A stretch of 34,307 nt of DNA from Psychrobacter sp. UBA5136. Lineage in GTDB: Bacteria; Pseudomonadota; Gammaproteobacteria; Pseudomonadales; Moraxellaceae. The position numbers and the translations under genes were made by a program. Shown in pieces: positions 24,776 through 34,265 of the stretch. How positions within the stretch are numbered: position 1 is the stretch's first letter; the number at the start of each line of letters is the position of its first letter. The notes beneath the pieces are model-generated. The model saw only the letters and a program-made list of their open reading frames with translations, did no database searches and was not told the DNA's origin. The stretch spans positions 1 through 34,307 of the forward strand of contig NZ_DHYG01000048.1 in the NCBI RefSeq assembly GCF_002414005.1, given 5' to 3'.

Positions 24776-25720
24776 TTATTGGCAGTTATCAATAAAGTCA
24801 GTCACTTGCTTACTTAGTATTTGCCACAAGGTTTCCTGCGCGCTTTTACTGCCCCATGCGTTATGCGGGCTAAATATCACCCGCGGATGGTCAGCAAGGC
24901 TGAGTAAAGGGTCGTCAGCGCTAATAGGCTCTTGCTCAAACACATCGGTAGCGTAACCGATGATTTGTTCGCTGTTAATGGCATCGGTCAACGCTTGGCT
25001 ATCGACGATACCGCCGCGGGCGACATTGACGATAAGCGGCTGGCGAGCCATTTTCGCTAAAGTAGCTTTATTAATCAAATGCTTGGTTTGCTCATTTAAT
25101 GGACAATGCAAACTTATTACATCAGACTGCGCTAGTACCTCTTCAAACGCCGTATAATCCTCGTTACGCGGCATACGCCCTTGGTGCTCTGCCCATAAGA
25201 CCGTCATGCCAAAGGCGCGGGCGATTTCGGTGACCCGTTTGCCAATATGACCGGCACCAATAATCCCCAGCGTTTTATCTTCCAAATCGATGAGCGGAAT
25301 ATCAAGCAAGCAAAAATTACCATTGTCTCGCCACGTACCATCGGCGACTTTTTGATGATAATGGATACTGGCGCGCATCGCACTTAGCATTAGCATAAAG
25401 GTATGCTCGGGCACGCTTTTGACCGCGTAACCGGCGACATTATATAGCGCGACATTGTGCTCGGCGCAGGCGTCTTGATCGACATTATTCTTACCAGTGG
25501 CGGTTAATTGAATAAGCTTGAGCTTAGGTAATTTAGCAATAACGTCCCTATCAATTTTAACTTTATTGGTGATAATAATATCAGCGTCACGGCAGCGCTC
25601 AATGATGAGGTCGTTATCTTTTGACGTATCATTATAAGTGACATAATCGCTGATACCGCTCGGTGCTGGTAAGTCGACATTGTCAGAAAAGGTGCCTTTA
25701 TCTAAAAAAACCGCCTGCAT
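24776..25720 (-). CDS. D-isomer-specific 2-hydroxyacid dehydrogenase
   Basis: NAD(P)-dependent dehydrogenase of 314 residues. It shows LGIIGAGHIGKRV with GAGHIG (155-160), LHCPLNEQT (204-212), VNVARGGIVDSQAL with catalytic R235, DVFEQEP with E264, and SPHNAWGS with proton-relay H286. The histidine followed by N-A-W resembles glycerate/hydroxypyruvate reductases (HprA type) more than SerA or PdxB, but the substrate cannot be fixed. The ATG is at 25718-25720, with AGGAAG a few bases upstream. Single gene, shielded from the upstream receiver gene by a terminator at 25866-25904. Confidence 0.9.
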   Translation of the reverse strand: MQAVFLDKGTFSDNVDLPAPSGISDYVTYNDTSKDNDLIIERCRDADIIITNKVKIDRDVIAKLPKLKLIQLTATGKNNVDQDACAEHNVALYNVAGYAVKSVPEHTFMLMLSAMRASIHYHQKVADGTWRDNGNFCLLDIPLIDLEDKTLGIIGAGHIGKRVTEIARAFGMTVLWAEHQGRMPRNEDYTAFEEVLAQSDVISLHCPLNEQTKHLINKATLAKMARQPLIVNVARGGIVDSQALTDAINSEQIIGYATDVFEQEPISADDPLLSLADHPRVIFSPHNAWGSKSAQETLWQILSKQVTDFIDNCQ

Positions 25721-25865
25721 GATGCTTCCTTATGTTGTTTTTTTAAAGAACTTGGATTTTAAATGGGCTTACGTTTCAAATAGGTTTAAAGAGTTATTGG
25801 CTTAATGTAGCACGTTGCCGCCTTTAGTCAAAAAAACGCGTCAAAAATCCTGTCAAAAAGCGTAC

Positions 25866-25904
25866 AGCAAAAAACCTCTACTTCAGCTCTGAAATAGAGG
25901 TTTT
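25866..25904 (-). terminator. Intrinsic terminator downstream of the double-receiver gene
   Basis: Arms of about 16 bases (25871-25886 and 25889-25904) around a two-base centre (effective loop a little larger). The single C/A mismatch on the plus strand is a G-U pair on the minus strand, where T6 follows. It ends the sensor-kinase/receiver transcript. Confidence 0.75.
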
Positions 25905-25956
25905 ATTTTACAAAAACTATTTTTACGGCTTCTATTAAACGCTATATAACCACTTT

Positions 25957-26919
25957 TTATAAAGAAAAACGCTTACGCAATCTACCAATTAGGCTACGTA
26001 CGCGACTGCTTAAATCAATACGCACATCGTTTTCAGGGTCATGCTCGACTTCATAGCGTTTGACCAACTCAGGGCTGGCTTTTAGTTTGGCATGATGCTG
26101 GAACGCACGGTTGACGCTAATCTCAAGTAGGCTTGCGCGCATAGGTTTTGGTAAGCAGCGATAAACCTGACCTTTATTAATCAAATCAATGAGCAAGCCT
26201 GCATCCTGAAATTCAGTCTGTACCAAGACCACCAAATGCGGCGCATCTTGTTTTAAGGTAAAGATAATCGGCGCGATGTTCTCGCCGCTGACATTGATGT
26301 CGGTAATACAAACGCCAATGTCTTCATTGGCCAAATAATCGTATGCTTCTTCTAAGCCTTCTGCGTGCAGGACTCTATAACTGTGCGAGAACTGCTTGCT
26401 TATTTGCTCGATCAGCTCGTCGGTTTCATCAATGACCAATAGCGTTTGCTTTTTACCAGAGCTGTCGAACTGCTCGGCGTCTTCATCTGGATTATAGGTC
26501 AAAGCAATCTCGGTGGCGCGGCCGACGACCGCAAGTAGCTCCTCAGATTTACACGGCTTGGTCAAATAACGATAAATCTCCCCATCGTTGATAGAGCCAA
26601 TAATCGCATTTAAATCAGCGTAACCGGTCAATAAAATCCGCATGGTAGACGGCGATACTTCTTTGACTTCACGCAAGATATCGACGCCCACCCGCTCAGG
26701 CATACGCTGGTCACTGACCGCCACGTGTACGTGGTTGTTTTTGATATAGTCAATGTACTCAGCCGGGTCAGTGGTGATAAACACGTCATGCGTTTTACGA
26801 AACAATAGTTTCATCGAACGTAAAATACGTTGTTCATCGTCAATAAACGCCAACTTCGGTTTTGGTTCAGACCCTAGCTCAGCGCTAGAGGTTTCCACTT
26901 CATGGTCAAATTCATTCAT
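25957..26919 (-). CDS. Double-receiver response regulator without output domain
   Basis: A 320-residue cytoplasmic protein made of two receiver domains. REC1 (about 21-140) is complete: acidic pair D27-D28, phosphoacceptor D70 in VSDQRMPE, T98 in ILLTGYA and K121 in LTKPC. REC2 (about 158-278) keeps D164, D207 in CITDINVS and K258 in LPKPM, but the position matching T98 is Gln, so its switching may differ. The remaining 40 residues are basic and helical, with no DNA-binding, GGDEF, EAL or HD-GYP domain; REC1 resembles that of RpfG-like HD-GYP regulators. It follows the kinase by 72 bases, so it is the probable cognate partner. The ATG 26917-26919 has AAGGATAG upstream. Confidence 0.88.
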   Translation of the reverse strand: MNEFDHEVETSSAELGSEPKPKLAFIDDEQRILRSMKLLFRKTHDVFITTDPAEYIDYIKNNHVHVAVSDQRMPERVGVDILREVKEVSPSTMRILLTGYADLNAIIGSINDGEIYRYLTKPCKSEELLAVVGRATEIALTYNPDEDAEQFDSSGKKQTLLVIDETDELIEQISKQFSHSYRVLHAEGLEEAYDYLANEDIGVCITDINVSGENIAPIIFTLKQDAPHLVVLVQTEFQDAGLLIDLINKGQVYRCLPKPMRASLLEISVNRAFQHHAKLKASPELVKRYEVEHDPENDVRIDLSSRVRSLIGRLRKRFSL

Positions 26920-26991
26920 GATGCTATCCTTATAATGAATAATAGTGATATAGCTTATTGATAATAATTAAAATAAGACAGAACCCAGCGC

Positions 26992-29304
26992 TTATGCTGC
27001 TAGGCTTTGTTCGGTTAAATCATTATTAATGGGTAGCGTTAAAGTAAAGGTGGTACCAACGCCTTCGGTTGAGACCGCTTTAATATCGCCATTATGCTGC
27101 TCCATAATCTGCTGACTGATGGCCATCCCAAGTCCTGTACCTTCGCCCGCGCCCTTCGTGGTAAAGAACGGCTCAAAGATTTGATTTAATACTTCGGCGC
27201 TCATGCCTTTACCGTTGTCGCTGACATCGATATAGACATTGCGCTCATCGGCGCGCGTGCGCAGCTCAATTTTGCCATCAGGCTTGTTGCCCATGGCTTG
27301 TGCGGCGTTATTAAGTAAGTTCACCAACACTTGGTTAATCTGTGACGGTGAGCATTTAATCTCAGGCGTTGCGGCAAAATCCGTGACAATTTCTTGATGC
27401 CTAATAGAGTTACCAGCGATTTTCAAAGACGCTTCGATGCATTCACGGACGTCAATCGTTTTCACTTTTGACTCATCAAGTCGGGCAAAGTTACGCAGGT
27501 TGAGTACCATTTCAGTGATTTGCTCGACACCAAAGAGAGAGTCTTTAATCAGCTCTTTAAGCTCAGCGGACAAATCATCTTCTTGGATTTCATCAGACGC
27601 ACGGACGATATCAGCCAATAGCTGGTCAATTTTGCCATCAGTAGCGGCGTCAGTTTTAACGGCCTTTAACCCTTGTACCAATTCAATCAACTCTTCGTAT
27701 TGCTCAGTCAACTGACCGATAATCTCAAGGTTGTTTTGCACATAAGACAGTGGTGTATTGACCTCATGAGCAACGCCCGCGACCATTTGACCCAAGGTTG
27801 CCATTTTTTCTGAACGAATCAATTGCAGCTGAGAGTTTTTCAGCTCTTTTAGCGTGTCTTGTAGCTCGGCAGTACGTTCTTCAACCTTAATCTCTAGCTG
27901 CTGGTTGATATTGGCAAGCTTACCTTCGTTAGATTGGATACGGTCTAGTAGGTCATTAATAGAGCCGTTTACAAGGCCAATCTCGTTGCGACCTTCGGCG
28001 AATTTAACCTCGCGTAGCTTATTATATTGCTTATCGTTAATTAGGTTTTCCGCTTGCGAGATTTTATCGGTGGTTTCTTTTAACGGCTTAAACGCTAAAT
28101 AAGTGAGCATAAAGTAAATCAAGCCCGCGGTGATGAGTAGCGCCAACGCAATCCAGTTAATCAGGTTTTTACTAAGATTGTCAGCAATAGCGTTAATTTC
28201 AGCGTCCGGCTGGACGACGATAAGTTTCCAGTAAGTCTCAGGAATCTCAAACACGTACGCTTGGCTACCGTTATAGTAGTTGTCTTTTGCCAACTCAAAA
28301 CTCTGCAATAAACGGCTGTCCATGGCGTTTTGCTTATTTTCACCGTTATTTAGGTAAGCGGCGTAGTTGACCAAATAATACCCTTTTGCCGTGCCGGTTT
28401 CGGCTTTATCAAGCGTGGTCAATACTTGCTGAACTTGCGGCGATACGCTAGCGGCAACGTGCTCGATAGTTTCATTACGCTGAGCTTCTAAGAAGTTTAG
28501 TACCGGATTCCAAGCAGGGTCAGCGTTGATGACTTGTTTGATATCAAGCGGTGTACCAGTTTCTTCATCGATATAGCTTAAGCGTTCAGGGTTAGAGGAG
28601 GCGATCACCTTATCACTGTTGTCCAAGAGTAAAATATAGCCTGAGCCCGAGCTTTCGCTTAATTTAACGATGTTTTCTTGCAGCTGGTTGAGGGTAAAGT
28701 TGACGGTACTGGCGCCCCAAAACTGATTGTCACGCTCGATGGCGACGCCGCAGCTCATGGCAAGCTCGCCTTTGGTTTGGCTCGCGCGTACATGGTTCCA
28801 GATACAGCGCTCAGGTTTGAGCAATTTTAAAACGCTAAACCAATCTTCTTGATAATAAGGATTGGCAGGGTTTGGATCGCTGAGTACCGCTTGATAATCG
28901 CCGTTTTGACGCACCATCAAAAACGGATGCGTTGCCGTATTGGCGCCAAGTGCGCCTTTTTCTGGCCAAATACCGCCACTGCCCAATAAGTTATAATCAC
29001 GCTTATCAAAAGCGTTGGCAGTACTGGCTTGTAAAATGGCTTCTTGCGGTGGCAGCGTTTGCGCGCTTTGCTGCAATAGCAAAGCACTACGCATCACCCG
29101 ATTGATATCGGCTGAGATACTATTGACCGCGGTATTACCACGCTCAGCGACCAGTTTTGCTGACTCGAGGCGAATTTTTTCATAGCCTTCTTTATCAACA
29201 ACATAGACAACAACCGCGAGTACGACCGCAAACGCAATAAATAAAATGGTCGTCACTTGGGTACTAACTTGATTAAAAAAGCCAACTTTTTTGGAGGCAT
29301 TCAT
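26992..29304 (-). CDS. Membrane sensor histidine kinase with periplasmic Cache-like domain
   Basis: A 770-residue kinase. Membrane helices at about 15-37 and 381-403 enclose a periplasmic region of some 340 residues resembling a double Cache ligand sensor. A HAMP-like segment (404-460) and a coiled coil (460-500) lead to the dimerisation domain with H513 in GVAHEVNTPLSYV, an unusually long four-helix region (to about 610), and a complete ATPase: N-box NLLNNAAQAM (662-671), DNGKG (697-701), FEPFFTTK (710-717) and GEGTGLGM (720-727). It should sense a small extracellular ligand and phosphorylate the downstream double receiver. The ATG is at 29302-29304. The ligand is unknown. Confidence 0.92.
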   Translation of the reverse strand: MNASKKVGFFNQVSTQVTTILFIAFAVVLAVVVYVVDKEGYEKIRLESAKLVAERGNTAVNSISADINRVMRSALLLQQSAQTLPPQEAILQASTANAFDKRDYNLLGSGGIWPEKGALGANTATHPFLMVRQNGDYQAVLSDPNPANPYYQEDWFSVLKLLKPERCIWNHVRASQTKGELAMSCGVAIERDNQFWGASTVNFTLNQLQENIVKLSESSGSGYILLLDNSDKVIASSNPERLSYIDEETGTPLDIKQVINADPAWNPVLNFLEAQRNETIEHVAASVSPQVQQVLTTLDKAETGTAKGYYLVNYAAYLNNGENKQNAMDSRLLQSFELAKDNYYNGSQAYVFEIPETYWKLIVVQPDAEINAIADNLSKNLINWIALALLITAGLIYFMLTYLAFKPLKETTDKISQAENLINDKQYNKLREVKFAEGRNEIGLVNGSINDLLDRIQSNEGKLANINQQLEIKVEERTAELQDTLKELKNSQLQLIRSEKMATLGQMVAGVAHEVNTPLSYVQNNLEIIGQLTEQYEELIELVQGLKAVKTDAATDGKIDQLLADIVRASDEIQEDDLSAELKELIKDSLFGVEQITEMVLNLRNFARLDESKVKTIDVRECIEASLKIAGNSIRHQEIVTDFAATPEIKCSPSQINQVLVNLLNNAAQAMGNKPDGKIELRTRADERNVYIDVSDNGKGMSAEVLNQIFEPFFTTKGAGEGTGLGMAISQQIMEQHNGDIKAVSTEGVGTTFTLTLPINNDLTEQSLAA

Positions 29305-30038
29305 GATGGGATTTGTCCTTGGGTAAACGTGACCACAAGCAGACTTTTGCTGCCAGTACTCGATGATGTGGTGATACGTAAGCTTTACAAAAATGGGATT
29401 GGGTTATTAGAGCAAAACTTTTGGAGCTTTTATTAAATACATAACACAAATGAATATACTTATAAATGATTAATAACTTAAACGAATATAAATAACAATA
29501 TTTAGCTTATTTAACGAACGTAAGGAGGATAACGTTAAATATGGGATTGCTAAGGTTGCTGTTTAAGACTGTTTAGTTAAAAACCTTTAAACAAACGGCT
29601 TTTATAATTTAAAAAACCTAAAATATTGTGACTGTCGAAAAAGATAAAATAACAATATGAAATTTTTAGTTGCTTATTTTAACAATTTAGAAACAATTTT
29701 ATGATACCAATATTTGTGGTTTGTTAGCGAACGTTTTTCCTTACTTGCGAGTCGTTATATGTTGATTTTTACAAGGTAACGAATGCTGAGCATTGCAAGA
29801 ATCTTGCCAAAATCTGCTCTTGAAAAGTCAACTTAACGCACTCATCTAGGCGCTAACGTTATATAATGGTCTGTTTTATCCATCGGCCTAGCTGACAAGC
29901 TGGGCGTTGCTGATAGCTTCAATGACCAGCAACTGATTAATGAGTTTGAGCCATTAATTGACTAGATCCTTATGTGATTGTGGCCCGATTCATTAACTAT
30001 CTATTTTCTTATCATCTGAGTACAAAAGACATCGCCTT
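29305..30038. other. Long AT-rich gap between the sensor kinase and rapA
   Basis: About 730 bases between divergent genes. The kinase-proximal half is very AT-rich. Near 29521 a consensus-like AAGGAGG precedes an 11-codon frame (29541-29576). A perfect TATAAT at 29862-29867 is a candidate rapA -10 with a poor -35. After it, 29868-29965 reads as a coding-like but start-less frame ending in TAG, described under findings. No tRNA or known RNA element is recognised. Confidence 0.45.
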
Positions 30039-32927
30039 ATGACTATCTCTATCGCTTCACTGCACAGCACCGAATTTGCCGTTGGTCAACGTTATTTATC
30101 TGATACGGAGTCTGAGCTTGGCTTGGGTGTGGTCATCGACGTCGATGACCGCTGTGTGCATATCCTATTTCCGCAAAGTGAAGAGACCCGCGTCTACGCC
30201 AAAAATTCTGCGCCGTTATCGCGCGTGGTGTTCAAAGAAGGCGATAGCATTTCGGATCAAGCCGGTAATACCTTTACGGTGACAGCTGTCGAAGAAGTGA
30301 TGGGCGTGCTTAAATACAGTGTCGATGAGCATGAGCGCGGCATTATGGAAACCCGTTTGGCGGCCAATATTACGCTGGCTAAGCCGCTTGAGCGTTTGCT
30401 AGCTGGTCGTATTGAGCGCGGGGATTGGTACGAGCTGCGCCAAGATATTTTGCGTATGCAATCGGCGCTAGCGGGTCATCCGCTCAAAGGCTTGATGGGC
30501 GCGCGCGTCGATATCATTGAGCATCAGCTGTATATCGCTCATGAAGTTGGCAAACGTATCGCGCCGCGTGTACTGCTTGCTGACGAAGTCGGTTTGGGTA
30601 AAACCATTGAAGCGGGTTTGATTATTCATCAGCAGCTATTGACGGGCAAAGCTGAGCGCGTATTAATCCTTGTACCAGACAGTTTGCAGTATCAGTGGAT
30701 GATTGAGCTGCGCCGACGTTTTAATCTAAATTTTGCTTTATTTGATTTGGTACGTACCGCTGCGATTAAAGAACACGACCCTGAGCAAAATGTCTTTGCC
30801 ACGGAGCAATGTATTATTGCGGGCATGGATTTATTGCTTGACCATCCTGACTTGTATGACCAAGCGATGGAAGCTGGTTTTGATTTACTGGTCGTCGACG
30901 AAGCGCATCACTTGCATTGGGATGAAGCGCAAGGCGGCAATGATAAATATGATTTAATCGCGGACTTTGCTGAAGAAACGCCAGGCGTCATGCTATTAAC
31001 GGCAACGCCTGAACAGCTTGGCGCGCAAAGTCACTTTGCCCGTTTGCGCCTGCTTGACCCAGATCGCTTTGATGACTTGGATGAATTTATCGATAGCCAA
31101 GAAGCCTTTGCCGAAACGGCAGCGGTTGCGAGCGTCTTAATCGAAGATAAACCCTTAAGTGACGGGCAAATCGCGGCGTTAAGCGCTCTGCTTGGCATCA
31201 GCATGGATGAATTGTCAGCGATTAATGACGACGAAAAACTGCGTACTTATGCGCTTAATGAGCTCCTTGACCGTCATGGTACGGGACGTATTTTATTTCG
31301 TAATACCCGTGAAAGTGTCAAAGGTTTCTATGGTCGTAGCAGCCAGCCGTATCCATTGCCGCTACCTGAACCATGGGTCGATAGCTATCAAACCAAGGGC
31401 AAGTTGCGCGAGCAGCTGTGGGGCGAAGAGAACCAACCGGATGGCGGCTGGTTGGAGGATGATCCACGAGTGCCGTGGTTGATTGATATCTTGAAGGGTG
31501 AGCTAAAGCATAAAAAAGTGCTATTGATTGCCCGTAGTGGCGCGACGGTTGAAAGCTTAGAGGCAGTGTTGCGCCTGCATGCCGGTATTAAAACCGCTAT
31601 CTTTACCGAGCAGATGACCTTGCTTGAGCGTGACCAAGCGGCAGCGTTTTTTGCTGATAATGAGGGCGCGCAAATACTATTATGCTCGGAGATTGGTTCA
31701 GAAGGTCGTAACTTCCAGTTTGCAAGCCAGTTAATACTCTGGGACCTGCCCGCCAACCCAGATACCTTAGAGCAGCGTATCGGCCGCCTAGACCGGATTG
31801 GGCAAACGCAGCAAATTATGCTGCACGTGCCATATGTGCAAGGCACGGCGCAAGAGCGTCTATACCGCTGGTATAACGACGCGCTCAATATGTTTAATCA
31901 GATTTCACCAACCGCCCAAAGCGTACAAGAGCAGTACATCCAAGAGCTAAAACCACTCCTTGAAGGCGCAGATACCGACGCCAATCGTGCGACTTTGCAA
32001 GAGATTATTGAAGAAGCAAAGCAGACGCGCTTAGGGCTAGAAGCACAGCTACAAGCCGGCCGCGACCGTTTGCTTGAGTACAACTCATGCCGTCCGCGCG
32101 TTGCTGGGCGTATCAAAGATGCCATGTGTGATTTTGATAAGCATAATCTATTGCCGCAATTTATCGAGCGCTTCTTTGCCTCAGCCAATATCGATCATAG
32201 TGTCCAGCGTGATGGTTCATGGGTGATTGCACCGATTGATAGTACCGAGATTAGTGAATATATCGACGGTCTGCCGCTTGGTGATGAAGACGGTATGACG
32301 CTGACCTTTGAGCGCAAGCAAGCGCTACAGCGTGAAGACATCGAATTTATTACTCATGAGCATCCGCTCATGCGCGCGATTTATGAGCTGGCAAGTACCA
32401 GTACCTTTGGTAATACCACGGTTGCAATGCTAAAAAGTGCCGTCGTACCACAAGGCATGGTGTTACTCGAAGTGAATTTCCGTGTTGAAGCGATTGCGCC
32501 AAAACTGCTTAATTTGCCGGCAACTTTAACCACACAAAACATCCGTGTCTTTATCAGTGAGCAAGGCAACGATTTATCCGCTCGTATCAGCAGCGACATG
32601 ATCATGCCGCATATCGAACGTTTGGATAAAAACCGCGCTCGTCAAGTGATTAAGGTACGCGGCGATGTGATTGAGCAGCGTTATTATGAAGCCGAAGAAA
32701 TCGCCCGTCAGCAGTTAGCAGAAATCGGCGAGCAAGCTAGTGCACGCTTTAGCCAGCAGTGGGCGCGTGAAATCAAACGCTTAAAGCATCTGCAAACGAT
32801 TAATCCTAACGTGCGCCCCGAAGAGGTTGAACGCCTAGAGCAGCTAAAAGCCCAAGGTGAACAAGCGCTGGGTAATTTATCGCTGGTGCCAGATTCTATC
32901 CGTGTGCTGGTCGCCGTAAAACCATAA
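30039..32927 (+). CDS. rapA: RNA polymerase-associated helicase RapA
   Basis: SWI2/SNF2-type ATPase that binds RNA polymerase and helps recycle it after termination, which links it functionally to rho in this window. The 962 residues match E. coli RapA (968). An N-terminal Tudor-like region (about 12-110) binds polymerase. Motif I is LLADEVGLGKT (179-189), motif II VVDEAHH (285-291), motif III LLTATPEQ, and the helicase C-lobe shows SEGRNFQFASQLILWDLP and QRIGRLDRIGQT, with the RapA-specific C-terminal part intact. The ATG is at 30039 with no clear ribosome site. It is closed by a terminator at 32941-32977. Confidence 0.97.
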   Translation: MTISIASLHSTEFAVGQRYLSDTESELGLGVVIDVDDRCVHILFPQSEETRVYAKNSAPLSRVVFKEGDSISDQAGNTFTVTAVEEVMGVLKYSVDEHERGIMETRLAANITLAKPLERLLAGRIERGDWYELRQDILRMQSALAGHPLKGLMGARVDIIEHQLYIAHEVGKRIAPRVLLADEVGLGKTIEAGLIIHQQLLTGKAERVLILVPDSLQYQWMIELRRRFNLNFALFDLVRTAAIKEHDPEQNVFATEQCIIAGMDLLLDHPDLYDQAMEAGFDLLVVDEAHHLHWDEAQGGNDKYDLIADFAEETPGVMLLTATPEQLGAQSHFARLRLLDPDRFDDLDEFIDSQEAFAETAAVASVLIEDKPLSDGQIAALSALLGISMDELSAINDDEKLRTYALNELLDRHGTGRILFRNTRESVKGFYGRSSQPYPLPLPEPWVDSYQTKGKLREQLWGEENQPDGGWLEDDPRVPWLIDILKGELKHKKVLLIARSGATVESLEAVLRLHAGIKTAIFTEQMTLLERDQAAAFFADNEGAQILLCSEIGSEGRNFQFASQLILWDLPANPDTLEQRIGRLDRIGQTQQIMLHVPYVQGTAQERLYRWYNDALNMFNQISPTAQSVQEQYIQELKPLLEGADTDANRATLQEIIEEAKQTRLGLEAQLQAGRDRLLEYNSCRPRVAGRIKDAMCDFDKHNLLPQFIERFFASANIDHSVQRDGSWVIAPIDSTEISEYIDGLPLGDEDGMTLTFERKQALQREDIEFITHEHPLMRAIYELASTSTFGNTTVAMLKSAVVPQGMVLLEVNFRVEAIAPKLLNLPATLTTQNIRVFISEQGNDLSARISSDMIMPHIERLDKNRARQVIKVRGDVIEQRYYEAEEIARQQLAEIGEQASARFSQQWAREIKRLKHLQTINPNVRPEEVERLEQLKAQGEQALGNLSLVPDSIRVLVAVKP

Positions 32928-32940
32928 CGTCAAGACAAAT

Positions 32941-32977
32941 AAAAAGAGCGAGATGTGTGATAGCATCTCGCTTTTTT
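32941..32977 (+). terminator. Intrinsic terminator after rapA
   Basis: GCGAGATG (32948-32955), eight-base loop, CATCTCGC (32964-32971), then T6. Confidence 0.85.
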
Positions 32978-33018
32978 CTATAAGCTTGCTGTCTTAAATA
33001 ATGACTTGCTGACTAGCA

Positions 33019-33063
33019 TTAAGCTACTAATTGTTAAGCTACTAACTATTAAGCGGCTAAACT
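33019..33063 (+). repeat. Three tandem 15-bp units between rapA and tesB
   Basis: Units TTAAGCTACTAATTG (33019), TTAAGCTACTAACTA (33034) and TTAAGCGGCTAAACT (33049) follow each other without spacers. The first two differ at three positions, the third is more degenerate. They lie in the gap after the rapA terminator. Confidence 0.75.
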
Positions 33064-33362
33064 ACCTAAGCAGCGACTGCCTAGTCAAAGTGATGAATAT
33101 TCGTTAAGATAATTGGCTTTTCGCTTTATAATGAGTTTTTAGCAATCGTTTTACAGATTGTTTAATGCTCATCCTAAGCAGTATCAGCAGCATCGCTTTG
33201 TAGTTGACTACAAACCGTGGGCTATCTCACCGTATTTTAAATGCAAACGCCGTATTGGCGTTAGCCATGTCTATTGACAACGTTTAGTGCTTATAGGCAA
33301 GTGCTGGGCGTTATTGATAAAAACATGAAGCGTAATTGATTAAACTAAGGAACCGTATCGTC
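33064..33362. other. tesB upstream region
   Basis: About 300 bases after the 15-bp repeats. It includes a 44-codon start-less open stretch (33143-33277) of coding-like composition and a small hairpin AACGCC-GTATT-GGCGTT (33246-33262) within it. No recognisable family. The tesB promoter must lie here or in the repeats but is not identifiable by eye. Confidence 0.4.
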
Positions 33363-34265
33363 ATGTCTGATTATCCGCAACTGATCGATGAGCTGCTTGC
33401 CACCGTGGCACTGATCGAAGTCAGCCCTGATGTCTTTGAAGGTAAAAGCCACGACTATGTTGGCGCTCGTATTTTTGGTGGACAAGTGCTCGCGCAAGCG
33501 ATTATGGCGGCGTCACATACGCTTGATGTAGATAAGCCTTGCCATTCCTTGCATGGCTATTTTTTACGCGGTGGTGATATCAATCAGCCAGTGATTTATC
33601 AAGTGCGCCGCCTGCGTGACGGGCGTAGTCTGTCCGCGCGTGAAGTAACCGCGATTCAGTATAAGCAAGTACGCGGTAAGCCGCCGGTTGAGCAGGTGAT
33701 ATTTTCGATGATTGCCTCGTTTTCTCCGATGGAGGAGGGCTTGGATTATCAAGAAGACATGCCGGTTTATCCGCCGCCTGAAGATTTGGCGACTGAGCAA
33801 GAATTAAAAGAAGAGTATGTTGGTAAAGTCCCAGACGCTCTAAAAGCGCGCTTTATGCGTCACCGTCATGTCGAGATTAAACCCATCAAGCCGCGTGATC
33901 CGATTCACCCAGAGCCAATGAAGCCAAAGCAAGCGAACTGGCTACGCATCCGCGAGCTTGGCAAGCAGCCCGTAGCGATTCAGCAAGCATTGCTTGCGTT
34001 TTCATCGGATTTTTATTTGGTCGGCACAGGTCTAATGTCGCATGGTATTAGCTTTATGACCAGTGGTTTGCAAGCGGCGAGTATCGACCATTCGATGCAC
34101 TTTCATCGTGAGTTTGACTTAAATAATTGGCTATTGTATGACATGTGGAGCGATACGACGTCTAATGCTAAAGGCTTAAATCACGGTCAGTTTTGGCAAG
34201 ATGGGCGTTTGGTAGCGACGGTACAGCAAGAAGGCTTAATGCGTTTGCGGGTGCCCAAATCTTAA
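33363..34265 (+). CDS. tesB: Acyl-CoA thioesterase II
   Basis: Hydrolyses medium- and long-chain acyl-CoA to free fatty acid and CoA. The 300-residue protein is a double hotdog fold: N-terminal half with RIFGGQVLAQAIMAA (36-50) and HSLHGYFLRGGD (61-72), C-terminal half with ASIDHSMHFHR (239-249), WLLYDMWSDTTSNAKG and ATVQQEGLMRLR. By alignment with E. coli TesB the catalytic residues are D216, S240 (Thr228 in E. coli, a conservative change) and Q289. The frame opens 9 codons earlier at a TTG, but the ATG at 33363 matches the family and is preceded by TAAGGA. It is slightly longer than E. coli TesB (286). Confidence 0.94.
   Translation: MSDYPQLIDELLATVALIEVSPDVFEGKSHDYVGARIFGGQVLAQAIMAASHTLDVDKPCHSLHGYFLRGGDINQPVIYQVRRLRDGRSLSAREVTAIQYKQVRGKPPVEQVIFSMIASFSPMEEGLDYQEDMPVYPPPEDLATEQELKEEYVGKVPDALKARFMRHRHVEIKPIKPRDPIHPEPMKPKQANWLRIRELGKQPVAIQQALLAFSSDFYLVGTGLMSHGISFMTSGLQAASIDHSMHFHREFDLNNWLLYDMWSDTTSNAKGLNHGQFWQDGRLVATVQQEGLMRLRVPKS

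Noticed and set aside
31388..31888. 166-codon minus-strand frame inside rapA
   Set aside because: Antisense shadow of a conserved helicase region; Ser/Cys/Arg-rich product with no family.
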